A stretch of 5,861 nt of DNA from Flavobacteriaceae bacterium. GTDB taxonomy: Bacteria > Bacteroidota > Bacteroidia > Flavobacteriales > Flavobacteriaceae. Positions 1-5,808 of this stretch are shown here, piece by piece. The stretch is from positions 1 through 5,861 of the forward strand of contig JAUYUF010000120.1 of assembly GCA_030694835.1 (NCBI GenBank), written 5' to 3'. Each line of letters starts with the position of its first letter. Within the stretch, counting starts at the first letter, position 1. The translations under genes and the position numbers were made by a program. The notes beneath the pieces were generated by a model, which did no database searches, was not told the DNA's origin, and was given only the letters and a program-made list of their open reading frames with translations.

Positions 1-2490
1 GTTATTTTAGAATTCAGTTTTGTTGGTTTTCAAACCAAGGAAGTTACTGTAGATTCTCGTACTTCCTACAATATTACTTTAGAAAGTGGTGAACTATTAA
101 AAGAAGTGATGGTTGTTGGTTCTAGAAGTACTAAAAGGACAGCTACAGACACTCCTGTTCCTGTTGATATTATTAATGTAAGTGAATTGGCTTCCCAAAA
201 CGGACAAGTAGAAATTACTCAACTTTTACAGTATGCTGCTCCATCATTTAATGCCACTAAACAATCTGGTTCAGATGGTGCTGATCATATAGTACCTGCG
301 TCATTAAGAGGATTGGGTCCAGATCAAACCTTGGTTTTAATCAACGGAAAAAGAAGACACCAATCTTCTTTAGTTAATATTTTCGGAACTAGAGGAAGAG
401 GAAATTCTGGAACAGATTTAAATGCAATCCCTGTAGCGGCTATTAAAAGAATTGAGGTTTTAAGAGATGGTGCTTCTGCTCAGTACGGATCTGATGCAAT
501 TGCCGGAGTTATCAATATTGTTTTAAATGATAATAATAAAGGTTTAACGGGAGGTGTAACTTTTGGAACTTATAGTACTCGAATTGGAAAAGGTTGGGAA
601 GAAGCTACCGGAGAAACTTTATACAATGTTGAAGGAAAAAACAGGTTAGACGGTCATAATGAAAATTTTGATGGTGTTACTTCAAAATTAGATTTAAACT
701 ATGGTTTTAAATTAGGTGATAAAGGTTTTGTAAACGTAACTACAGAATTATTTTCTAAAGAAAAAACATTGCGCCCAGGATTTTCTTGGAGAAAAGGTTA
801 TGGAAGTGCTGCTATAGATGCTTTAAACTTTATGGTGAATGCTTCTTTACCAATTTCTGATAAAACAGAAATTTACGCTTTTGGTGGTAGAAATTATAGA
901 GATACCAATGCCAATGCCTTTTCTAGAGATAGTTATGCTGATGGCGATAATCGTTCAGTCCCTAGTTTATATCCAAATGGATTTACCCCTCAAATTACAT
1001 CTGAAATTATAGATGGTTCAATTTCAGCAGGAATAAAACACAAAATGGATAATGGCTGGAATGCTGATTTTAGCAATACTTATGGAAAAAATAAATTTGA
1101 TTATATCATCAAAAATAGTAACAATGCATCGATGAAAACTGCCTCCCCTACTACTTTTGATGCAGGTGGTCATAGTTTATCTCAAAACACCATCAATCTA
1201 GATTTTAATAAATATTTTGAAAATTCCTTAAAAGGAGTCAGTTTGGCTTTTGGAGCAGAATATAGAACTGAGAACTTTATTATTTTTTCAGGAGAAGCTG
1301 CTTCTTATGCTTTATATGATGTAAATGGTGTTCCAATTACCAATCCAGCAACTCAAATAGTTGCCGTTGACAGTAATGGCGATGATTTGCCTGGTGGATC
1401 ACAAGGATTTCCAGGATACAGTCCTGATAACGAAGTTGATGAAACTAGAAATAATTTAGGAATTTACACGGATGCTGAGTTTAATTTAAGTGATAATTTC
1501 TTAGTTGGAGTGGCATTACGCTATGAAAATTACAGTGATTTTGGAAGTACTTTTAACTATAAATTAGCAAGTAGATATAAATTAAATAATGATTTAACTT
1601 TTAGAGGCTCAGTATCAACAGGATTTAGAGCACCATCGTTAGCTCAGTTATATTACAATTTAATATTTACCAATATCGTAAATGGAGAATCGCTACCTTC
1701 TTTGTTATCTGCAAATAATAGTCCTGTTACAAAATCATTTGGCATACAGCAATTAAAAGAAGAAAAAGCAGTGAACGGAAGTATTGGATTTACCTATAAA
1801 AAAGGTGGATTTACGGCAACAGTTGATGCTTATTCCATTAGCGTTGATGACAGAATTGTTTTAACAGATAATTTTGATGCCTCAGGTTTAAATTTAGGTG
1901 TTGATGCAGCTCAATTCTTTGCTAACGGAGCTGATACCAGAACTCAAGGTATCGATTTTGTATTCACATATTTAGTTATTTTAGATGACATAAGTTCATT
2001 AAATATTGGTTTAGTTGGAAATAAAAATGAATTAAAAATTAATAAAATTCACAATGGTGATTTAAATGAATTTACCTTCTTTAGTCCGTTTTCTAGAGCT
2101 TATTTAAAAGCAGCCGCACCTGATTATAAATTAGGTTTAAATTTGGGATACAAGCATGATAAATTAACAGCAAACGCTACCTTAACACAGTTTAGTAAAG
2201 TTGAATTACAAGATTTTCAGTGGGTAGATACGCCTGCAACTACACAAGCAGAAGCTGATGCATTATATGCAGTTGCTACTGATATTTACAAAAAAGCGAT
2301 GACAGTAGATTTAAATCTTTCTTATCAATTTTCTAAATCAATTAGTTTTACTGTTGGTGGAAATAATATCTTTAATCAATATGCTACACCACAATTTGAT
2401 GGTTGGACAGATCAAGGAGGTTTAATGGATTCTGTACAGATGGGTTCAGATGGTGCCTATTTCTTTGGAAAACTTGGATTTAAATTTTAG
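1..2490 (+). CDS. TonB-dependent outer-membrane receptor (5' end outside window)
   Basis: This is a 22-strand-type outer-membrane receptor that would import a ligand using energy from TonB/ExbBD. The frame is open from base 1, so 829 residues are visible and the signal peptide is missing. Residues 1-33 look like the end of a carboxypeptidase-regulatory-like domain (FVGFQTKEV, then ITLESGELL), the usual N-terminal add-on in Bacteroidota receptors. A TonB-box-like segment KEVMVVGSR follows at 34-42. The plug spans about 50-175 and shows SLRGLGPDQTLVLING (101-116) and the canonical RIEVLRDGASAQYGSDAIAG with VINIVL after it. The barrel carries STGFRAPSL near 539-547 and GGNNIFNQY near 785-793, and ends in GKLGFKF with the C-terminal Phe used for barrel assembly. 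The GTG/ATG near 106-109 are internal codons, not the start. Substrate is unknown: the plug resembles receptors loosely annotated as iron-complex receptors, but that does not fix the ligand. Family assignment is very secure. Confidence 0.96.
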   Translation, partial: VILEFSFVGFQTKEVTVDSRTSYNITLESGELLKEVMVVGSRSTKRTATDTPVPVDIINVSELASQNGQVEITQLLQYAAPSFNATKQSGSDGADHIVPASLRGLGPDQTLVLINGKRRHQSSLVNIFGTRGRGNSGTDLNAIPVAAIKRIEVLRDGASAQYGSDAIAGVINIVLNDNNKGLTGGVTFGTYSTRIGKGWEEATGETLYNVEGKNRLDGHNENFDGVTSKLDLNYGFKLGDKGFVNVTTELFSKEKTLRPGFSWRKGYGSAAIDALNFMVNASLPISDKTEIYAFGGRNYRDTNANAFSRDSYADGDNRSVPSLYPNGFTPQITSEIIDGSISAGIKHKMDNGWNADFSNTYGKNKFDYIIKNSNNASMKTASPTTFDAGGHSLSQNTINLDFNKYFENSLKGVSLAFGAEYRTENFIIFSGEAASYALYDVNGVPITNPATQIVAVDSNGDDLPGGSQGFPGYSPDNEVDETRNNLGIYTDAEFNLSDNFLVGVALRYENYSDFGSTFNYKLASRYKLNNDLTFRGSVSTGFRAPSLAQLYYNLIFTNIVNGESLPSLLSANNSPVTKSFGIQQLKEEKAVNGSIGFTYKKGGFTATVDAYSISVDDRIVLTDNFDASGLNLGVDAAQFFANGADTRTQGIDFVFTYLVILDDISSLNIGLVGNKNELKINKIHNGDLNEFTFFSPFSRAYLKAAAPDYKLGLNLGYKHDKLTANATLTQFSKVELQDFQWVDTPATTQAEADALYAVATDIYKKAMTVDLNLSYQFSKSISFTVGGNNIFNQYATPQFDGWTDQGGLMDSVQMGSDGAYFFGKLGFKF

Positions 2491-2512
2491 AATTCAATTA
2501 TTAAATGATTTT

Positions 2513-2543
2513 AAGAGGATGTTTTCAACATCCTCTTTTTTTT
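2513..2543 (+). terminator. Rho-independent terminator of the receptor gene
   Basis: A perfect 11-bp inverted repeat (AAGAGGATGTT at 2513-2523, AACATCCTCTT at 2527-2537) encloses a TTC loop and runs into eight consecutive T (2536-2543). It lies 22 bp after the receptor stop codon on the same strand. It isolates the receptor from the recombinase region, so the two are not expected to share a transcript. Confidence 0.93.
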
Positions 2544-2594
2544 AATTTAAAATAATATTTTTTTTATTTTGTTATTTTATCTTAACTATCCCCC

Positions 2595-2627
2595 AAGTAT
2601 ATACGAAGTATGTAGCAAGTATCCTCG
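2595..2627. repeat. Three AAGTAT boxes with an exact 11-bp period
   Basis: AAGTAT occurs at 2595-2600, 2606-2611 and 2617-2622. The three units are AAGTATATACG, AAGTATGTAGC and AAGTATCCTCG. The hexamer is invariant and the following 5 bp vary. The block lies in the non-coding stretch between the receptor terminator and the recombinase, about 90 bp upstream of the recombinase start. Three boxes on nearly the same face of the helix suggest a binding array for an oligomeric protein: an operator for the recombinase gene or an accessory (arm-type) site for the recombinase itself. This role is inference; only the repeat is seen. Confidence 0.6.
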
Positions 2628-2651
2628 ATTAATTTTAATGAAATTATTTTG

Positions 2652-2669
2652 ATTAAAAGTAATTTATTA
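2652..2669 (+). repeat. Left copy of an 18-bp direct repeat flanking the recombinase gene
   Basis: ATTAAAAGTAATTTATTA here matches ATTAAAAGTAATTAATTA at 3872-3889 in 17 of 18 positions, in direct orientation, with one copy on each side of the recombinase gene and both in non-coding DNA. The sequence is AT-rich, so chance similarity is possible; a remnant of an insertion event or a pair of protein-binding sites are alternatives. Confidence 0.35.
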
Positions 2670-2712
2670 AGTGCTTGTTTTTTGAATGCATTTTATTTTT
2701 ATATTAGTGCTA

Positions 2713-3837
2713 ATGAAAATTGCTTTGGAAAAAATTAAGGTACATGATGCCTTTAAAATTGCTATTCGGTTTCCGTATAATTATACGGCTAAAGAATATT
2801 TGAAAGAATTGAAAGGTGTTTATTGGAGTAATACATATAAAACTTTTTATATTGATTATTCTGAAGAACATTTTAAACAACTTTATGAGCATCTGCGTAT
2901 TAAAGAATGGTTGATAGATTATTCGCAAATTAAGTTTGATGAAACAGCTTCTGCATCAGAAAAAATTCAATTAAAAGTTCCCGAGAAAATTACACATCAT
3001 CAACAGCTCATTAAAACTTTTGGTGATTGGATGCGCCAGAAACGGTATAGTGAATCTACCATTAACACTTACAGCTCTATGCTCGATTTGTTTTTTAGGT
3101 ATCATACCGAAAAATTAATTGAAGACATTACCGAAACTGATATCGTCTTATTTAATCAACATTACATCCTTAGAAATAATTATTCGGCTACCTTTCAAAA
3201 TCAATTGATTAATGCTATCAAGTTGTTTTATCAGAAATACAACAACACGCATTTGCGTTTAGATAAATTAGAACGTCCTAAGAAATCGAAAAAATTACCG
3301 GAAGTGATGAGTATGGAAGAGGTTGCTGCTTTGCTTAATTCGATTAAAAACATCAAACATAAAGCCTTGTTAAGTTTAGTTTATGCGGGTGGTTTACGAA
3401 TTGGAGAAGCCTTGAGTTTGCAGTTAAAGGATATCGATTCTAAACGCTTGATGTTGCACTTAAAAAATGCCAAAGGTAAAAAAGACCGTTATGTGCCGTT
3501 AAGTGTTAAAATACTTGCTTTAATAAGAACGTATTTCATGGCTTATAAGCCCAAAATTTATCTATTTGAAGGCGCTAAAGGTGGTGAGTATGATCCTAGT
3601 AGTGCGCGTGCTATATTTCATAAAGCGGTTGCTGCAGCTGGTATTCATAAAAATGTGACCTTGCATACCTTGCGCCATAGTTATGCCACGCATTTGTTGG
3701 AAAGTGGTACGGATATTAGATTGATACAAGAATTACTAGGGCATAACGATCCTAAAACTACCATGATTTATACACATGTTAGCACTAGCAGTTTACAAAA
3801 AATTGAAAACCCGTTTGATAAATTAAATATTATTTAA
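2713..3837 (+). CDS. Tyrosine recombinase (integrase), candidate cassette recombinase
   Basis: A 374-residue site-specific recombinase that would cut and rejoin DNA through a 3'-phosphotyrosine. Residues from the ATG at 2713: about 1-80 form an extra N-terminal module (KIALEKIKV..FPYN..LKGVYWSNTYKTFYIDY) seen in many Bacteroidota integrases; about 91-180 are the SAM-like core-binding domain (FGDWMRQKRYSESTINTYSS); about 195-374 are the catalytic domain. The full active site is visible: R229 (AGGLRIGEAL), K254 (AKGKKDRYVPL), H318 and R321 (LHTLRHSYATHLL), H344 (LLGHNDPKTT) and Y353 (MIYTHVS). The H-R, R-H and H-Y spacings (3, 23, 9) equal those of XerD. The extra helix insert that marks integron IntI proteins before the HxxR box is absent, so this is a XerC/D-like or phage-type enzyme. 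An in-frame ATG at 2686 would add a hydrophobic nonapeptide; 2713 is preferred because the family pattern starts there. No clear Shine-Dalgarno site precedes either start. The gene points toward the cassettes and stands alone. Confidence 0.93.
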   Translation: MKIALEKIKVHDAFKIAIRFPYNYTAKEYLKELKGVYWSNTYKTFYIDYSEEHFKQLYEHLRIKEWLIDYSQIKFDETASASEKIQLKVPEKITHHQQLIKTFGDWMRQKRYSESTINTYSSMLDLFFRYHTEKLIEDITETDIVLFNQHYILRNNYSATFQNQLINAIKLFYQKYNNTHLRLDKLERPKKSKKLPEVMSMEEVAALLNSIKNIKHKALLSLVYAGGLRIGEALSLQLKDIDSKRLMLHLKNAKGKKDRYVPLSVKILALIRTYFMAYKPKIYLFEGAKGGEYDPSSARAIFHKAVAAAGIHKNVTLHTLRHSYATHLLESGTDIRLIQELLGHNDPKTTMIYTHVSTSSLQKIENPFDKLNII

Positions 3838-3861
3838 AAAAGTTGACAAACTGTCACTTTT
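3838..3861 (+). terminator. Stem-loop directly after the recombinase stop (weak terminator or hidden promoter)
   Basis: AAAAGT (3838-3843) pairs with ACTTTT (3856-3861) and GACA (3845-3848) with TGTC (3852-3855), leaving T3844 bulged and an AAC loop. The run of T is short and lies inside the stem, so termination would be weak. The same bases contain TTGACA (3843-3848) with GATAAT 16 bp downstream, which would be a sigma-70-type promoter in Proteobacteria but does not match the usual Bacteroidota pattern. The role is left open. Confidence 0.35.
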
Positions 3862-3871
3862 GATGATAATA

Positions 3872-3889
3872 ATTAAAAGTAATTAATTA
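3872..3889 (+). repeat. Right copy of the 18-bp direct repeat flanking the recombinase gene
   Basis: Partner of 2652-2669, 17 of 18 bases identical and in the same orientation, 35 bp after the recombinase stop codon. See the left copy for the possible meanings. Confidence 0.35.
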
Positions 3890-3981
3890 TATTCGTTTCA
3901 ACAACTGATCATTGATGTGACTGAGAGCGGCGAAGCCATTTTAATAGAAGAAAATAAAAAATAAAAAGGGACAAAAACTCC

Positions 3982-4038
3982 GTTTATACAACCAAATAGG
4001 ATGCTTAACAGGGTTTTTTAAACGTATATAAACAAGTT
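3982..4038 (+). other. Candidate primary attachment site (attI-like) before the first cassette
   Basis: The stretch just left of the first cassette shares features with the complete post-cassette site. The 14 bases ending in the junction GTT (4025-4038) match those at the next junction (5221-5234) in 11 of 14 positions, pattern TATAWAAWCAMGTT. ATGCTTA (4001-4007) is the heptamer also found inside both cassette repeats (5129-5135, 5837-5843). GTTTATA (3982-3988) and TATAAAC (4027-4033) form a 7-bp inverted repeat. Its position between the recombinase gene and the first cassette is where an integron attI would lie. Limits and function are inferred. The rest of 3838-4035 holds the stem-loop, a direct repeat and a short open frame described in the findings. 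Confidence 0.4.
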
Positions 4039-4052
4039 AGCCAACATAACTG

Positions 4053-5102
4053 ATGAACAAAAAAAGTAAAACAACACCTGAACAGAGAATTCAAGAGTTA
4101 TCTTACAAAGGATTAAAAAAGGTATTTTTATTTATTGTTGCATTAATAACATATTGGCAACTTTATGAGTATTTTAATGAAAGTCCCGAAATAAATATTT
4201 CACTAGAAAAATCAAATAAAACTAATAATTCATTTAAAACATTAATCTCAATAAAAAATGGCTCACAATCAATTTCATCAATTGATATTATTAGACCTCT
4301 AAAAATAGAATTTAATGACACTATTAGAAAAATTGAGTCATTAAAATCAGAGATTAAAACGAAATATGAAATACAGGAAAAGTCACTTATTATAAATTTT
4401 GATTTAATCAATAAAAATGAGGATTTCAAATTTTATGTTTTTACCAGCTTGAGACCGGAAATAAAAAAGATAGATTATAGAATTAAAAATATCGAAAATA
4501 TTGAATTTTATGATTATTTAATCAAACCAAAGCCAATTTATAGGATTTTAAATATTTGGATAATTTTACTTTCAATTTCTTTAATACTATTTATAGATGC
4601 GTTATTAGTAATTGCAAAAGATAAAGAATTGGGAGAAATTAAATCTTTTATTTCTAATTTTCCTCTAACCTTAAATAATATGGAACAATTCGTTGATGGT
4701 TACACAAATATATACAAAAACTATACATTAAGATTTAAGCCAAATTCAAAATTTATGAATCAAATAATGAGAAATTTATTTATAACTATTACTTGTAAGA
4801 CAACTGAAGATATACATTTCATCAAATATTTAGCTAACCTTAAAACTGAATTATATACATTTTATAGAACTAGAACAGCATTTATTATAATTTCGCCTAT
4901 TGTAATCTTGATTTCAATTACAGCAATTTTTCTAAATTATTTTTACTACGAAATTGATATTTTAAAAACTTACACAAATATAAACTCAATAAATAAAACT
5001 ATTTTGACAATTCTTTTTATCCTCTCATCAGTAATTATTCTATTTCCTAGAAAATCAATGAATTTATTATTCTTAAAAAAAGATGCAGAAGTAAAATTTT
5101 AA
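4053..5102 (+). CDS. Cassette-borne four-helix membrane protein, function unknown
   Basis: A 349-residue protein that I do not recognise as a named family. Likely membrane segments are about 24-41, 165-187, 276-298 and 315-332. The short N-terminus (MNKKSKTTPEQR) is polar and basic, and a Lys-rich tail follows helix 4. Residues about 45-160 between helices 1 and 2 are beta-rich with alternating hydrophobics (ISIKNGS, IIRPLKIEF, SLIINFDLINKNEDFKFYVF), compatible with an Ig-like fold outside the cytoplasm. Residues about 188-275 would be a cytoplasmic helical region. No catalytic motif is visible. The ATG at 4053 lies 17 bp inside the cassette boundary and the stop is 2 bp from the terminal repeat, so the gene fills its cassette. 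Base composition is strikingly low: 10 G+C of 60 at 4201-4260. A sensor or defence-type membrane protein is conceivable, but nothing specific supports it. Confidence 0.85.
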   Translation: MNKKSKTTPEQRIQELSYKGLKKVFLFIVALITYWQLYEYFNESPEINISLEKSNKTNNSFKTLISIKNGSQSISSIDIIRPLKIEFNDTIRKIESLKSEIKTKYEIQEKSLIINFDLINKNEDFKFYVFTSLRPEIKKIDYRIKNIENIEFYDYLIKPKPIYRILNIWIILLSISLILFIDALLVIAKDKELGEIKSFISNFPLTLNNMEQFVDGYTNIYKNYTLRFKPNSKFMNQIMRNLFITITCKTTEDIHFIKYLANLKTELYTFYRTRTAFIIISPIVILISITAIFLNYFYYEIDILKTYTNINSINKTILTILFILSSVIILFPRKSMNLLFLKKDAEVKF

Positions 5103-5104
5103 AC

Positions 5105-5234
5105 GTTGGCTAACACCTCATAAAATTTATGCTTACATTTGAACTAGCAGAAACCGACAAACATTCAATAAAAATATTGCTACGGCGGAAAAATCTCCGA
5201 TTTTTACGTCGCACAAATCTTATAAAATCACGTT
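5105..5234 (+). repeat. attC-like recombination site of cassette 1 (complete)
   Basis: An imperfect palindrome of about 130 bp between the two cassette genes. The outer left arm GTTGGCTAAC (5105-5114) is complementary to the start of its own cassette (4036-4045). The inner arms 5115-5132 and 5211-5228 pair along 18 positions: 13 Watson-Crick plus five A/C oppositions (5116, 5117, 5119, 5124, 5129 with 5227, 5226, 5224, 5219, 5214), all of which become G-T wobbles on the bottom strand. Three bases (5229-5231, CAC) remain as a one-sided bulge next to the junction GTT. The apex contains a separate hairpin: 5183-5195 pairs with 5199-5211 around a TCC loop, with one mismatch and one wobble. Size and plan resemble integron attC sites, but beyond AAC...GTT the arms do not fit the RYYYAAC/GTTRRRY consensus. 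Confidence 0.72.
5134..5141 (+). promoter_or_regulatory. TANNTTTG box inside the cassette site, possible -7 element
   Basis: TACATTTG fits the Bacteroidota -7 consensus TANNTTTG, and the second repeat has TAAATTTG at the equivalent place (5842-5849). It points toward the next cassette gene, whose ATG lies about 130 bp downstream. No TTG is found at the usual 17-23 bp upstream distance in either copy (the nearest in the first, 5106-5108, is 25 bp away), so promoter activity is uncertain and the conservation may be structural. Confidence 0.3.
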
Positions 5235-5274
5235 GTGGTTTATACGATTTCTAACTTAAAAGAGCAAATTTTCT

Positions 5275-5808
5275 ATGATTTTGAATTTTAGGATTTTATC
5301 GATTTTCATTACAACAGTAATTTTAAGTATTAGCTGTTCAACGACAAGTAATCTTTCAAAAAATGAATTGGAAAGTTATGGCGTTTTAAATTCAATTACT
5401 CAAAAACAGAAAAGTGGAAAAATTTATTATTTGACAATAAATAGTAAATATGACAAGACTGATTTATCAAAATATATAAATCAAAATTTTTTAGATTTTC
5501 CATTATGTATAAATAATTCAATTAAACCATCAAATATCTTTGAGAAATCTGATTTTGAATATGTAAAAAATCAATTTAATGAATTAAAAATTATTGAAAT
5601 TAGAAAATCTTTACTAAAAAATAAATCAGCAATAACGAAAATTAAAGGAAAAGAAGAAACCTCTTTTATGACTTTTCCGATTATCTTTAAAAACGGGAAT
5701 TATGCAATTTACTATTCAGAGTCAAAATTTGGCGGAGAATTCAATTTATTAAAAAGAGAAGATGAAAAATGGGAGAAAATTTGTTCTAATTTATTATGGA
5801 TTGAATAA
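5275..5808 (+). CDS. Cassette-borne small lipoprotein, function unknown
   Basis: A 177-residue protein with a type II signal peptide: Arg6, a hydrophobic core at about 7-19, then LSIS before Cys21, followed by STTSN. Residue -3 to the cysteine is Ser rather than the usual Leu/Val/Ile, a small departure from the lipobox. No acidic patch follows the cysteine, so surface export is not indicated and a periplasm-facing anchor is the default guess. The mature part is mixed alpha/beta, Lys- and Asn-rich. The C-terminus (TFPIIFKNGNYAIYYSES, GGEFNLLKREDEKWEKI, LLWIE) has the look of small secreted beta-sheet proteins in which a Gly-rich turn precedes a lysine-rich strand and a final Trp, but I cannot name a family. 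The ATG at 5275 is 43 bp inside the cassette; only a weak purine stretch (AAAAGAGCAA) precedes it. Composition is very AT-rich (11 G+C of 60 at 5521-5580). It is the only gene of its cassette. Confidence 0.85.
   Translation: MILNFRILSIFITTVILSISCSTTSNLSKNELESYGVLNSITQKQKSGKIYYLTINSKYDKTDLSKYINQNFLDFPLCINNSIKPSNIFEKSDFEYVKNQFNELKIIEIRKSLLKNKSAITKIKGKEETSFMTFPIIFKNGNYAIYYSESKFGGEFNLLKREDEKWEKICSNLLWIE

Larger units (their letters stand above)
4036..5231 (+). mobile_element. Gene cassette 1, complete (one ORF plus attC-like site)
   Basis: The unit runs from the GTT at 4036 to the base before the next GTT at 5232, 1196 bp. It holds a single gene that starts 17 bp in and stops 2 bp before the terminal repeat. 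The first ten bases (GTTAGCCAAC) are the exact reverse complement of GTTGGCTAAC at 5105-5114 after the gene, so a circularised cassette would join these arms into one palindromic site. This is the relation known between the two ends of an integron cassette. The exact cut position, for example G|TT, is assumed by analogy. Mobility is inferred from structure. Confidence 0.75.

Noticed and set aside
2600..2611. TATACGAAGTAT resembling a loxP arm
   Set aside because: Only one half-site-like stretch, no inverted partner at the right distance, and it is explained by the 11-bp repeat block.
2686..2712. Nine-residue hydrophobic N-terminal extension of the recombinase from the ATG at 2686
   Set aside because: The family pattern (KI.LEKIKV) begins at the ATG of 2713, and a hydrophobic leader makes no sense on a DNA recombinase. 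Neither start has a clear ribosome-binding site, so this remains a preference.
2710..2928. Minus-strand open frame of 72 codons opposite the recombinase N-terminus
   Set aside because: Fully inside a confident gene on the other strand; composition is the mirror of that gene's AT-rich codons and no family pattern is visible.
2713..3837. Naming the recombinase intI, xerC or xerD
   Set aside because: It lacks the IntI-specific insert, and it carries an N-terminal module absent from housekeeping XerC/XerD. Active-site similarity alone does not justify a symbol.
3917..3938. GTGACTGAGAGCGGCGAAGCCA as a copy of a dispersed intergenic palindrome of the type GACTGAGCGnAGTCGAAGTC
   Set aside because: Only a partial resemblance, and the two halves are not complementary here, so no palindrome can be claimed.
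4163..4429. Minus-strand open frame of 88 codons opposite the cassette membrane protein
   Set aside because: Shadow of the plus-strand gene; no independent start context or recognisable motif.
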